Below, piece after piece: positions 8,142-15,560 of a stretch of 26,155 bases of DNA. Position numbers and translations under genes: made by a program. The stretch is from a virus. Within the stretch, counting starts at the first letter, position 1; every line of letters starts with the position of its first letter. The stretch is taken from positions 1-26,155 of IMG/VR virus record IMGVR_UViG_3300005613_000362; one strand, 5' to 3'. The notes below the pieces were generated by a model that saw only the letters and a list, made by a program, of their open reading frames with translations, did no database searches and had not been told where the DNA came from.

Positions 8142-10259
8142 ATGGCAGATTTAAAACCATTGACGGACGATGAGATTGAGAGCATTGCAAGAGATGCAGT
8201 TACAGATGCTTTGAATTTCATCGAAGGTGAGATTGCACATGACCGAATTAAGGCTCAAAAGTATTATAACGGTGATGTGAGTATTGGTCATGAAGAAGGT
8301 CGATCAAAAGTAGTTGCTACCAAGGTTCGCGATACTATTCGCTCTATCAAGCCAAGCCTTATGCGCATTTTCTTATCAAACGAGAACTTTGTTGAGTACG
8401 TGCCTAAGTCGCCTGACCAGGTTGGTCAAGCTGACACAGCTACAAAATACATACATTATAAGTTCAATGAAAGCAACGGCTACAGAGTTTTATCTGATGC
8501 GTTTCATGATGCGCTTTTAAAGAAGTCTGGCATTGTAAAGTGCTACTGGGATGATTACACAGAATCAGAGATTTATGAGTTAACTAACCTTACCGAGCAA
8601 GAGCTTGCGGTTATCGCTCAAGAAGATGATGTTGAAATTATCGAGCAAGATTCAGAATTCAGATTTGAGTTAAATGAGTTTGGTATCGAGGCAGAAGTTC
8701 CAGAGTACAGCGTTAAAGTAATGCGCAAGAAGGAATGCGGAACTTTAAGAATTGAATCAGTTCCACCAGAAGAATTCTTTGTAAACCGAGAAGCAGCAAG
8801 CATTGATGATTGTTACGTATGCGGCCACAGAACAGAAATGCGAGTTGGTGATTTATTGCAGATGGGCTTTGATTACGATGATGTGATTGAGCTATCAAAC
8901 ATCTCAAATAATGATACGATGGCAGAAGCTGAAGCTTTAGAAAGACGTGGCTGGGATAACATGGAAGGAGAAGATGAGAATAATATCGATCCTTCAATGA
9001 AGATGGTTGCAGTTACTGAAGCCTATATTAAGATGGATGTTGACGGAACGGGAATAGCCCAGCTATATAAAGTTACGCTTGGCGGTGGTGATTACCAGTT
9101 GCTTGATTACGAGCCATGCACAATGATTCCGTTTGCTGTATTTGAGTCAGATCCAGAGCCACACGCATTTTTTGGTAATTCAATTGCAGATTTAATTGTT
9201 AATGATCAAGATGCTGCTACTTCAATGTTGCGTGGTGTATTAGACAATATCGCTATGACTAACTCACCAAGACTAGCAATGGTAGAAGGTCAGGTGAATG
9301 TTGATGACTTATTGAATAATGAGATTGGTGGTATCGTTAGAATGCGCCAATTAGGTGCTGTACAAGAGATGGCTGTACCATTCGTGGCAGGTCAGACGTT
9401 AGGCGCTTTGGAATACTACGACCAAATAATTGAGCAGAAAACAGGTGTATCAAGAGCATCAAACGGACTAGATCCAGATGCCTTGCAGAACACAACAGCA
9501 ACTGCGGTACAATTAACAGCTAGTGCTGGTGAAGCGCAGGTTGAGGTAATTGCTAGAAACCTTGCAGAAGGTGGTATGAAGAGATTATTTAAGCTAATGC
9601 TTAATATTCTAGTCAAAAACTCACCAGAAGAAGAGATGATTAGATTGTCTGGAGCAGGATTTGTACCTATTGATCCTAGAGTGTGGAATACTGACATGCA
9701 CATAGGAATCAATGTAGGGCTTGGCACAGGCAAAGATGATCAGAAAGCCGCTGCATTAGGTCAAACCTTGCAAACGCAAATGAGCATTTACCAGGCATAC
9801 GGAGCGCAGAACGGCATCGTATCTTTGACCAATATTAGAAACACATTATCAGATATTCTAGCGCTTGGTGGTTATCGCAATAGTGACCGTTACTATGCAC
9901 CAATGACACCAGAGATTGAGCAGCAAATGATGATGATGAAGATGCAGCAGGCTCAAGGACAACAGCCTCCAGCAGATCCAGCAATGATGCATGCTCAAGC
10001 ATTGGTCGAAGCTGAAAACATCAAGGCACAAGCTAAAGCACAAAGCGACATGCTAAAACTTCAGTTAGATGCACAGAAAGCAATCGCTGAAGATGACCGT
10101 AAACGTGATGAGCTTGATCAAAAGCTATTAACAGAAGCGGCTGAGATTTTAGGCAAGTATGGAACAGCAGTAGACGTAGAACGTATTAAGCGAATGCAAG
10201 ATGCGCCACGTTATGCGGACCAACAGCCAACAGCAGCAGCAACACAGGCTAGATATTAA
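8142..10259 (+). CDS. Portal protein (P22-like)
   Basis: 705 residues, behind AAGGA at 8130-8134. The N-terminus (LTDDEIESIARDAVTDALNFIEGEI, then RIKAQKYYNGD and EEGRSKVVATKVRDTIRSIKPSLMRIFLS) is the typical opening of P22-type portals: a helix, a 'YYxGD' turn and a basic stretch ending in 'PSLMR'. The central wing/stem part includes YEPCTMIPFAVFESDPEPHAFFGNSIADLI and VDDLLNNEIGGIVRM, also typical of the family. From ~residue 600 there is a long Met/Gln/Ala-rich helix, matching the C-terminal barrel helix of P22-like portals. Portals form a dodecameric ring at one capsid vertex, dock the terminase motor and join the tail. Length agrees with P22 portal (about 725). The stop overlaps the next start (TAATGG). 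Confidence 0.88.
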   Translation: MADLKPLTDDEIESIARDAVTDALNFIEGEIAHDRIKAQKYYNGDVSIGHEEGRSKVVATKVRDTIRSIKPSLMRIFLSNENFVEYVPKSPDQVGQADTATKYIHYKFNESNGYRVLSDAFHDALLKKSGIVKCYWDDYTESEIYELTNLTEQELAVIAQEDDVEIIEQDSEFRFELNEFGIEAEVPEYSVKVMRKKECGTLRIESVPPEEFFVNREAASIDDCYVCGHRTEMRVGDLLQMGFDYDDVIELSNISNNDTMAEAEALERRGWDNMEGEDENNIDPSMKMVAVTEAYIKMDVDGTGIAQLYKVTLGGGDYQLLDYEPCTMIPFAVFESDPEPHAFFGNSIADLIVNDQDAATSMLRGVLDNIAMTNSPRLAMVEGQVNVDDLLNNEIGGIVRMRQLGAVQEMAVPFVAGQTLGALEYYDQIIEQKTGVSRASNGLDPDALQNTTATAVQLTASAGEAQVEVIARNLAEGGMKRLFKLMLNILVKNSPEEEMIRLSGAGFVPIDPRVWNTDMHIGINVGLGTGKDDQKAAALGQTLQTQMSIYQAYGAQNGIVSLTNIRNTLSDILALGGYRNSDRYYAPMTPEIEQQMMMMKMQQAQGQQPPADPAMMHAQALVEAENIKAQAKAQSDMLKLQLDAQKAIAEDDRKRDELDQKLLTEAAEILGKYGTAVDVERIKRMQDAPRYADQQPTAAATQARY

Positions 10260-10498
10260 TGGAAGGCATTAAGGATAAAGCAGGTCGTTATAAGCGGCTT
10301 GCAAAAGACGATACTTTTATTGAGTTGATGGAAATTGTAAAAAGTCGCCAGGTAGAAGTATTTCTATCAAGCGATTCAGATGAGATAACTATTGACAAAG
10401 CGCACAATATTGTTTTAGCATTACGAGAAATCGAGGCTGTAATTCATTCTGTTTTAGCAGAAGAGTCAGTATTTGATAAAAAACAAACAAATAAATAA
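10259..10498 (+). CDS. Small conserved-position protein between portal and scaffold
   Basis: 79 residues, starting on the last base of the portal stop. It is helical, with alternating basic and acidic residues (RLAKDDTFIELMEIVKSRQVEVFLSSDSDEITIDKAHNIVLALREIEAVI). No motif or membrane segment is visible. Genes of this size and position are seen between portal and scaffold in several podovirus-like genomes. It may be a minor head-assembly factor or a head protein; the sequence does not decide. Translation is probably coupled to portal. Confidence 0.5.
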   Translation: MEGIKDKAGRYKRLAKDDTFIELMEIVKSRQVEVFLSSDSDEITIDKAHNIVLALREIEAVIHSVLAEESVFDKKQTNK

Positions 10499-10516
10499 TC
10501 TTAGGAGCAGTGCACC

Positions 10517-11566
10517 GTGGAAGCGACACTACCGCAAGACCAGGTCTTAACATTAGACCAAGCGGCTGACTTATTAGTACAGCCAGAAGAGCAATTTGAT
10601 GAAGTAGCAGAAACCGAAGAAGAGATGGCTAACCCAGACGAGGGCGTTATTGATGAAGCTGAGGAAGAAAGCGAAACTGATGATGGTGATGACATCGAAG
10701 ATGATGTTGATGCAGAAGACGATGAAGAAGATGAATATGATTCAGACGATTCAGAAGAAGATGCAGATGCTGAAGATTCAGAAGAAACGGACGAAGACGA
10801 GCAAGAGCCTGATAATAATCTCTACACTGTAAAAGTGGATGGAGAAGAGCAAAAGGTAACCCTTGACGAGTTGCAGAGAGGTTATTCTGGTCAGAAGTTT
10901 ATACAAAAGGGCATGCAAGAAAACGCTGAACTAAAAAAACAAGCGGAATCTGCATATGTAGCCCTTACGCAAGAACGACAAGAACTGCAAAATCTAGTGC
11001 AGCAAGTTCAAGCAGGTGCTTTAACACCACCAAAAGAGCCAGATATGGAAGCGTTCCGTGATGATCCGTTTGGATGGCACGAAGCTCAAATGTCTTACTC
11101 AAAGAAAATGCAAGAGTATAACGCACAAGTTGGTCAAGTTACTGAACAGCTCCAAAGACAGAGCCAGGCAGATATGCAACTTAGAGCGCAATATGCTCAA
11201 GCTGAAGCGCAAGAGCTAGTTAAAAAGCTGCCAGAGTTAAAAGATCCAGAGAAGGCTAAAGCTTTTTCAGAATCATTAACAGCGGCAGCGGAAAAGCTAG
11301 GGTACACCAAAGAAGAGATTGCACAGATAACGTCACATAGAGATATGGAAACTTTATACTACGCAAGCTTATGGTTAAAGTCGCAAGGTGGTGATAGTAA
11401 AAAGATTGTAGCTGAAAAGTCTAAAAGGGCTAGGAAGCCAATCAAGGCAGGTGTTAAGAAAACTGCGGGTAGAGGTCAGCAGCGCAAGTCACAGCTTGCA
11501 AAACTAAGACAGAGCGGAAGTATTGACGATGCTCTATCACTGATTTTAGATCCAACTTTAAAGTAA
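10517..11566 (+). CDS. Capsid scaffolding protein
   Basis: 349 residues from a GTG start with AGGAG 9 bp upstream; no in-frame ATG is better placed. Residues ~30-100 are almost continuously Asp and Glu, followed by a small beta segment (LYTVKVDGEEQKVTLDELQRGYSGQKFIQKG) that I recognise from phage scaffold proteins. Next comes a long Gln/Ala/Glu coiled coil (~125-250), and the end is strongly basic (KSKRARKPIKAGVKK ... GQQRKSQLAKLRQSG). An acidic head, coiled-coil middle and basic tail that binds coat protein are the usual properties of scaffolds, which leave or are cleaved after procapsid assembly. Its place directly before the coat gene agrees. A Met-rich ORF in another frame across the acidic part is an artefact of GAT/GAA repeats. 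Confidence 0.82.
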   Translation: MEATLPQDQVLTLDQAADLLVQPEEQFDEVAETEEEMANPDEGVIDEAEEESETDDGDDIEDDVDAEDDEEDEYDSDDSEEDADAEDSEETDEDEQEPDNNLYTVKVDGEEQKVTLDELQRGYSGQKFIQKGMQENAELKKQAESAYVALTQERQELQNLVQQVQAGALTPPKEPDMEAFRDDPFGWHEAQMSYSKKMQEYNAQVGQVTEQLQRQSQADMQLRAQYAQAEAQELVKKLPELKDPEKAKAFSESLTAAAEKLGYTKEEIAQITSHRDMETLYYASLWLKSQGGDSKKIVAEKSKRARKPIKAGVKKTAGRGQQRKSQLAKLRQSGSIDDALSLILDPTLK

Positions 11567-11587
11567 TTTAATACAAGGAATATTACT

Positions 11588-12550
11588 ATGGCACAGCCAA
11601 CTAACACTTTTGATTCTTATGATGCTACTGGTATTCGCGAAGATTTACGCGATGTAATCTATAACATCTCACCAGAAGAAACTCCTTTTTTGTCTAAATG
11701 TAAAAAGACAAAAGCAACTAACACTTACCACGAGTGGATGACTGATTCACTACGTGCTGCAGGCGCTAATGCTCACATTGAAGGTGATACAACAGTTGCT
11801 TCAGCTCGTACTGCTGCAGTTCGCCAGGGTAACTACACACAAATCTTTAAAGGCGCGGTATCAATTCCTGATACTGATGAAGGTCTTAAAAAAGCTGGAC
11901 GTGCAAAAGAGATTGCATACCAGACAATGAAGATCGCTAAAGAAATCAAGCTAGATATCGAAAAAGCTTTACTTGATAACAACGCACGCGAAGCTGGTAG
12001 CTCTACTGCTGCACGTGAATTAGCTGGTGTTGGCGCATTTATTGCAACTAACGAAGCTAACTTAGGTACTGGCGGTGCTGCACCTGCTGGAAACGGTACT
12101 GATGCACGTACTGACGGTTCTGATACTTCAGCGTTTACACAAGCTGATATGGATGCAGTAATGCAGTCAATTTGGGAAGAAGGCGGTACACCTAATTCGG
12201 TTTATCTATCTGCTTACCAGATGAACATCGCTTTAGGATTTACTGGTATGAACAACCAGCGTTCTACAATCGGTGCTTCAGTTGGCGGAACTAACGCAAT
12301 CGTTAATGCGGTTGATGTTTATGTTACACCTTGGGGTTCAGTATCATTCATGCCTTCACGTTTAGTACGTGGTCGCGATGTATTAGTAATGCAGGATGAT
12401 ATGTGGGAAGTTGCTGAGCTACGTCCTATGAAGAACACTGAGCTTGCTAAAACTGGTGATGCTACAACACGTCAGCTTGTTACTGAGCTTACACTAGTAT
12501 GTAAGAACGAAGCAGCTAACGGTATTGTTGCAGACTGCGCTACTGCTTAA
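11588..12550 (+). CDS. Major capsid protein (DUF5309/SU10-like, HK97-fold type)
   Basis: 320 residues behind AAGGAA. The opening TFDSYDATGIREDLRDVIYNISPEETPFLS is characteristic of the DUF5309 / phage SU10 group of major capsid proteins. It is followed by THEWMTD-type strands (here TYHEWMTDSLRAAGANAHIEGD), a TRRGNYTQ-like segment (RQGNYTQIFKGAVSIPDT) and a closing region MWEVAELRPMKNTELAKTGDATTRQLVTELTLVCKNE. These proteins adopt the HK97 fold and form the icosahedral shell. Codons are noticeably favoured toward CGT, GGT and ACT compared with early genes, as expected for a very highly expressed product. A strong terminator follows 22 bp after the stop, which would end the head operon or reduce readthrough into lysis genes. 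Confidence 0.88.
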   Translation: MAQPTNTFDSYDATGIREDLRDVIYNISPEETPFLSKCKKTKATNTYHEWMTDSLRAAGANAHIEGDTTVASARTAAVRQGNYTQIFKGAVSIPDTDEGLKKAGRAKEIAYQTMKIAKEIKLDIEKALLDNNAREAGSSTAARELAGVGAFIATNEANLGTGGAAPAGNGTDARTDGSDTSAFTQADMDAVMQSIWEEGGTPNSVYLSAYQMNIALGFTGMNNQRSTIGASVGGTNAIVNAVDVYVTPWGSVSFMPSRLVRGRDVLVMQDDMWEVAELRPMKNTELAKTGDATTRQLVTELTLVCKNEAANGIVADCATA

Positions 12551-12571
12551 TTGCTTTAGTAAGGTATAATG

Positions 12572-12600
12572 AAGGGGCGTTTAATTACGCCCTTTTTTTT
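12572..12600 (+). terminator. Rho-independent terminator after major capsid gene
   Basis: A hairpin with stem GGGCGT/ACGCCC (12575-12580 and 12587-12592) and a 6-nt loop is followed by eight Ts. Flanking AAG/TTT bases can extend the stem by three pairs. It lies directly after the capsid stop and probably limits transcription into the lysis cassette. Confidence 0.88.
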
Positions 12601-12620
12601 ACTTAAAATTCGAGGTATAT

Positions 12621-12911
12621 ATGAAGATTGCAGATAAGATGATCTATGATCACAAGACAGATAAAATAATTCATCAAAAGACTTACGACAATTCAGACAC
12701 TATTGCTAGAGTAGAAGATATAAAGCGCTCAGAGATTAATAAATTTGGATCAGATTATAAATTTGTTGGAAGTGTTCCAATGAACCTATTAAACGATTGG
12801 ATTAAAGAAGCTGGTTTGACTTGGGAAGACACAAATGAAGTCAACGAAGTAATGAAGAAAAAACTAATGTCAGGTGAGTTTGACAAACTAATGGCCTGGA
12901 AAGGATTTTAA
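12621..12911 (+). CDS. Conserved small phage protein downstream of capsid gene
   Basis: 96 residues behind CGAGGT. The pattern is an N-terminal strand-rich part with 'YDHKTDKIIHQKTYDNSDTIARVEDIKR', then FVGSVPMNLLNDWIKEAGLTWEDTNEVNEVMKKKLMSGEFDKLMAWKGF. I recognise the second half (G-x-[IV]-PM-x-x-x-x-W-x-x-EAG-x-x-W-x-D) as a small family commonly encoded right after the major capsid gene in podovirus-like phages and prophages. Its function is not known to me; the position suggests a minor head protein or an assembly factor. It is separated from the capsid gene by a terminator, so its level should be lower. Confidence 0.62.
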   Translation: MKIADKMIYDHKTDKIIHQKTYDNSDTIARVEDIKRSEINKFGSDYKFVGSVPMNLLNDWIKEAGLTWEDTNEVNEVMKKKLMSGEFDKLMAWKGF

Positions 12912-13307
12912 ATGCTTGGTATTTTATCAACCATATTTGGAAGTAAAGACGTTATCAATAAGGGCTTAGAGTTAATTGATGAGTCATTCACTAGCGCAGA
13001 AGAAGTTGCTGAAAATAAGACAAAGCTAATTGAGGCTAAAACACAAGCTAAAGTTGACTTGCTTAATGCATACAAACCTTTTAAAATTGCGCAAAGATAC
13101 ATAGCGCTTGCATTTACCTTCATTTTCGTGTTTATTATGCTCAACGGTGTACTAGGTGCGATGTATGGTGTTATTGATGTTGCAAGTGTAGAGAAAGCCA
13201 AAGAGTTTGCTAACTCTATGTGGTTGGGCGAAATTATGCTTACTATAATTGGGTTTTATTTCGGTGGCGGATTCTTAGAGAGTAGAAATGTGGGAAAGCA
13301 GAAATGA
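12912..13307 (+). CDS. Holin, 3TM/GTA type
   Basis: 131 residues, ATG immediately after the previous stop. The first ~60 residues form an amphipathic and charged part (a helix with AEEVAENKTKLIEAKTQAKVDLLNAY), followed by 'KPFKIAQRYIAL', a transmembrane helix at ~62-85 and another at ~104-124 ending GFYFGGGFLESR. The K-P-x-x-x-x-R-Y segment before the first membrane helix and the GGGF ending match the 3TM holin / gene-transfer-agent holin family. Holins open the inner membrane at the end of infection so the lytic enzyme reaches the wall. It overlaps the next lysis gene by 4 bp (ATGA), supporting a shared role. Confidence 0.75.
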   Translation: MLGILSTIFGSKDVINKGLELIDESFTSAEEVAENKTKLIEAKTQAKVDLLNAYKPFKIAQRYIALAFTFIFVFIMLNGVLGAMYGVIDVASVEKAKEFANSMWLGEIMLTIIGFYFGGGFLESRNVGKQK

Positions 13308-13708
13308 GTGAGTTAAAGCTAGAGCGCCAAGAATTTACAGATAAGCAGACTATTGGCTCAATCTATATAGATGGCGATTTTATCTGTTATTCACTTGAAC
13401 GCCCATGGATTGATAACGCAGCAAACATTAGCTGTATTCCAGAAGGTATTTATGATTTAGAATACCATAGCTATAAAGGCAGGCTAGATACCTATGCGTT
13501 AATAGGTGAAACTGTTAGCCATTATCCAAGCGATAAAGCAAGAAATTTAATACTTATTCACCCAGCCAATAGAGTTGAAGAGCTGCATGGTTGCATTGCG
13601 ACTGGATCAGACAAAAAAGATGGTGATATGGTTATGAGTATCAAAGCCCATAAAAAACTAATGAATGCTGTAAAAAGCAAAAATATAACTAAAATTACAA
13701 TTTTGTAA
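13304..13708 (+). CDS. DUF5675-family protein, probable lysis enzyme
   Basis: 134 residues, ATGA overlap with the holin gene. The features are a beta-rich N-terminus, 'ICYSLERPWIDN', 'CIPEGIYDLEYHSYKG', and then IHPANRVEELHGCIATG. This is the pattern of DUF5675. His86 and the His95-Gly-Cys97-Ile segment resemble the catalytic His and (S/T)HGC core of L,D-transpeptidase (YkuD) domains, which cut or form bonds in peptidoglycan via a Cys thioester. Partner spacing differs from classical YkuD, so this is a fold-level inference. No signal peptide is visible, which fits release through the holin. No muramidase, amidase or transglycosylase is present in the cassette, so this protein is the best endolysin candidate in the window. 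Confidence 0.68.
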   Translation: MSELKLERQEFTDKQTIGSIYIDGDFICYSLERPWIDNAANISCIPEGIYDLEYHSYKGRLDTYALIGETVSHYPSDKARNLILIHPANRVEELHGCIATGSDKKDGDMVMSIKAHKKLMNAVKSKNITKITIL

Positions 13709-13720
13709 GTGGAATACACC

Positions 13721-14173
13721 ATGCCAAACGAAAAGATATCAGTAATAACTAAAAATGTAAAAGACATTGTTTTCGTATGGGGGACTCTATCTGCAATTGT
13801 AGGCAGTTCCATCATGTATTTTAACGAATATTACAATTTATTTATTATGCATTCAACTGAGGTCGGCCTGGTTGCTTTAACAATAATCACTAGTGCTATT
13901 ATTTGGTTTAGCCTATCTTGCAAAACAAAAAACACCGATAAGAAGCTTGATAATTTAAAAGAAGACATTACTCAAGAGTTAAGCTCAATCCAAAAAGACA
14001 TGCTACGTTCAGACGTTGATAGATGGTACAAAGACCACATGAAAAATGAAAGTTTATCAGATGACGAGTTAAAGTATTTGCACTATTTAAAATCTAAATT
14101 AATTAAACATAAGGTTAATTCGTTTAGTGAGAGTAAAGTGAATAAACTCCTTAAGAAGTTTGATAGCTTATAA
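13721..14173 (+). CDS. Two-helix membrane protein of the lysis cassette
   Basis: 150 residues from the ATG at 13721, which has GTGGA about 8 bp upstream; a GTG at 13709 would add four residues. Two membrane helices are visible, at ~16-33 (IVFVWGTLSAIVGSSIMYF) and ~46-66 (VGLVALTIITSAIIWFSL), separated by a short Tyr-rich loop. The rest (~67-150) is a charged helical cytoplasmic-type domain with DKKLDNLKEDITQELSSIQKDMLRSDVDRWYKDHM. I do not recognise a family. Position after holin and DUF5675 suggests a second holin, antiholin or spanin-like partner. There is no lipobox or clear signal peptide for an outer-membrane spanin. A terminator follows two bases after the stop. Confidence 0.55.
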   Translation: MPNEKISVITKNVKDIVFVWGTLSAIVGSSIMYFNEYYNLFIMHSTEVGLVALTIITSAIIWFSLSCKTKNTDKKLDNLKEDITQELSSIQKDMLRSDVDRWYKDHMKNESLSDDELKYLHYLKSKLIKHKVNSFSESKVNKLLKKFDSL

Positions 14174-14175
14174 GT

Positions 14176-14195
14176 GCCGCTTTATGCGGTTTTTT
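14176..14195 (+). terminator. Rho-independent terminator after lysis cassette
   Basis: A compact hairpin, CCGC (14177-14180), loop TTTAT, GCGG (14186-14189), is followed by six Ts. A G-T pair can extend the stem. The stem is short but GC-only, so termination is probably partial; the next gene at 14216 has no promoter of its own that I can see. Confidence 0.75.
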
Positions 14196-14215
14196 AGTTT
14201 ATAAGGTGCAGAAAA

Positions 14216-15382
14216 GTGAATTACGAAGAACTAAAAGAGTTTTGCAATACAAGCTCACAGTCTGATGTTATTGATGCTTTGGTTAAGCATGGATCGCAGA
14301 CAAACGCAGCAAAAGCTTTAAACAAGTCAAAAGGTACTATCTCAAACACATTAGAGCGCATTCGTAAAAACGCTGCTAAACGTGGTTGGTCGCCTGAATT
14401 TGATATGACCAAGAAAACAGCACCAGGCTTTGCGGTTAAAGGTACATCTACTTTATACGACAAGGAAGGTAAGCAGATCATACAATGGGTTAAGACTAAC
14501 GCAGAGCTTGAATCTAATATTGAGATTGCCAAGCAGGTTGTTGACATATTTAAAAGCGATCTGCCAGTTTATAAACCTTCTAAATTTGCAGAGAATAGTC
14601 TGTTAAATGATCAATTACTAAACAACTTTATCATTAGTGATTTCCATCTAGGTATGCTTGCTTGGGGTGAAGAAACAGGTGATGACTGGGATTTAGAGGT
14701 CGCAGAAGATCTATTGATTAAGTGGTTTGACAAAGCAATAGAGTCAAGTCCAAACGCAAGAAAGGCCGTGTTGACTAATCTAGGTGACTTCCTGCACTGG
14801 GATGGAATGGACGCTGTCACACCGTCAAGTGGTCACGTATTAGATGCAGATTCACGTTTTCAAAAACTGGTAAGAGTCGCTGTAAGGCTAATTAGATCAG
14901 TTATTGATAAGTTGCTAGTAACGCATGAAGAGGTGCATTGCATTATGGCTACTGGCAATCATGACTTGGCTAGTTCGGTTTGGTTACGAGAGATGATTGC
15001 TCACGTTTATGAAAATGAGCCTAGAATTACCGTAGACCTATCACCAGACGTTTATTATTGTGTTGAGCATGGTGACACAAGCTTATTCGTACACCACGGC
15101 CACAAGCGCAGAATTTCGAACATTAGTGACGTTATGGCTGGTAAGTTCCGTGAAGTATTTGGTCGTACTAAATTTAGTTATTGCCACACTGGGCATTTGC
15201 ATCATGCGGAACTAAAAGAAACCAATCTAATGGTCGTTGAGCAGCATAGAACATTGGCAGCTAAAGATGCATATGCAAGCCAGGGCGGTTATTTATCAGG
15301 GCGTGATGCGCAGGTTATAACGTACCACAAAGCGTACGGTGAAGTATCAAGATTGAAAATAAGCCCAGATATGGTGCTTTAA
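14216..15382 (+). CDS. HTH plus calcineurin-like metallophosphoesterase
   Basis: 388 residues from a GTG with AAGGTG 7 bp upstream. Residues ~15-55 are a winged-helix/HTH-like segment (SDVIDALVKHGSQTNAAKALNKSKGTISN), followed by a linker with 'GTSTLYDKEGKQIIQWVKT'. The second half holds all metal-binding motifs of calcineurin-type phosphoesterases: D142-x-H144, G190-D191-F-L-H-x-D-G197, G247-N-H-D250, H293-H-G-H296 and G326-H-L-H-H330. The arrangement is complete, so it is expected to bind two metals and cut phosphodiester or phosphoester bonds. I recognise the HTH/linker/phosphoesterase architecture from other podovirus-like phages and prophages, where the substrate is unknown. It sits alone between the lysis terminator and the replication promoter. 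Confidence 0.82.
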   Translation: MNYEELKEFCNTSSQSDVIDALVKHGSQTNAAKALNKSKGTISNTLERIRKNAAKRGWSPEFDMTKKTAPGFAVKGTSTLYDKEGKQIIQWVKTNAELESNIEIAKQVVDIFKSDLPVYKPSKFAENSLLNDQLLNNFIISDFHLGMLAWGEETGDDWDLEVAEDLLIKWFDKAIESSPNARKAVLTNLGDFLHWDGMDAVTPSSGHVLDADSRFQKLVRVAVRLIRSVIDKLLVTHEEVHCIMATGNHDLASSVWLREMIAHVYENEPRITVDLSPDVYYCVEHGDTSLFVHHGHKRRISNISDVMAGKFREVFGRTKFSYCHTGHLHHAELKETNLMVVEQHRTLAAKDAYASQGGYLSGRDAQVITYHKAYGEVSRLKISPDMVL

Positions 15383-15402
15383 TATTTACTTAGTAAGAAA
15401 GG

Positions 15403-15431
15403 TTGACGGAATAAAATTATAAAAGTATAAT
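15403..15431 (+). promoter_or_regulatory. Strong sigma70-type promoter upstream of replication genes
   Basis: The -35 box TTGACG (15403-15408), a 17-bp spacer and a perfect -10 box TATAAT (15426-15431) give an expected start near 15438. It lies directly after the phosphoesterase stop and reads into the structured leader and the O/P-like genes. An AT-rich spacer and AT-rich -10 flanks add support. I infer an early promoter comparable in role to lambda pR. Confidence 0.88.
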
Positions 15432-15437
15432 TTACTG

Positions 15438-15560
15438 CGCATTGAATAGAGTGACACCGAAGCAATGCCAAAAATGATTGAATTATCTAAGCCGTTATCG
15501 GTAAAGGGGAAAGCGTATCAATCCGCTTGTGTCACCCCCTTTACCAATAGCGGTTTTTTT
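15438..15560 (+). ncRNA. Structured leader RNA with terminator and crossing helix
   Basis: About 120 nt between the promoter and the initiator gene. A long stem pairs 15492-15509 with 15536-15553 (18 positions, one G-U and one mismatch) and is followed by seven Ts: a terminator. Inside its loop, AAGCG (15511-15515) can pair with CGCTT (15524-15528). A second long helix, GTGACAC (15451-15457) plus AAGC (15460-15463), pairs with GCTTGTGTCAC (15525-15535), i.e. 11 pairs with a 2-nt bulge; its 3' strand abuts the terminator's 3' arm without a gap. The two long helices cross (pseudoknot order), while the small loop hairpin and the second helix exclude each other at 15525-15528. Likely outcomes: a terminated ~120-nt RNA, or readthrough under some control. 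I know of no named family that fits. Confidence 0.6.

Noticed and set aside
506-9733. Many minus-strand ORFs of 60-113 codons under structural genes
   Set aside because: They lie opposite convincing + strand genes, lack ribosome sites and have no recognisable domains.
10650-10832. Met/Lys-rich ORF inside the scaffold gene
   Set aside because: It is the shifted reading of the GAT/GAA-rich acidic stretch; no ribosome site and an implausible composition.
12565-12570. Perfect TATAAT after the capsid gene, possible promoter
   Set aside because: No -35 box at 16-18 bp upstream (ACTGCT region), and the terminator lies directly downstream, so no gene would be served.
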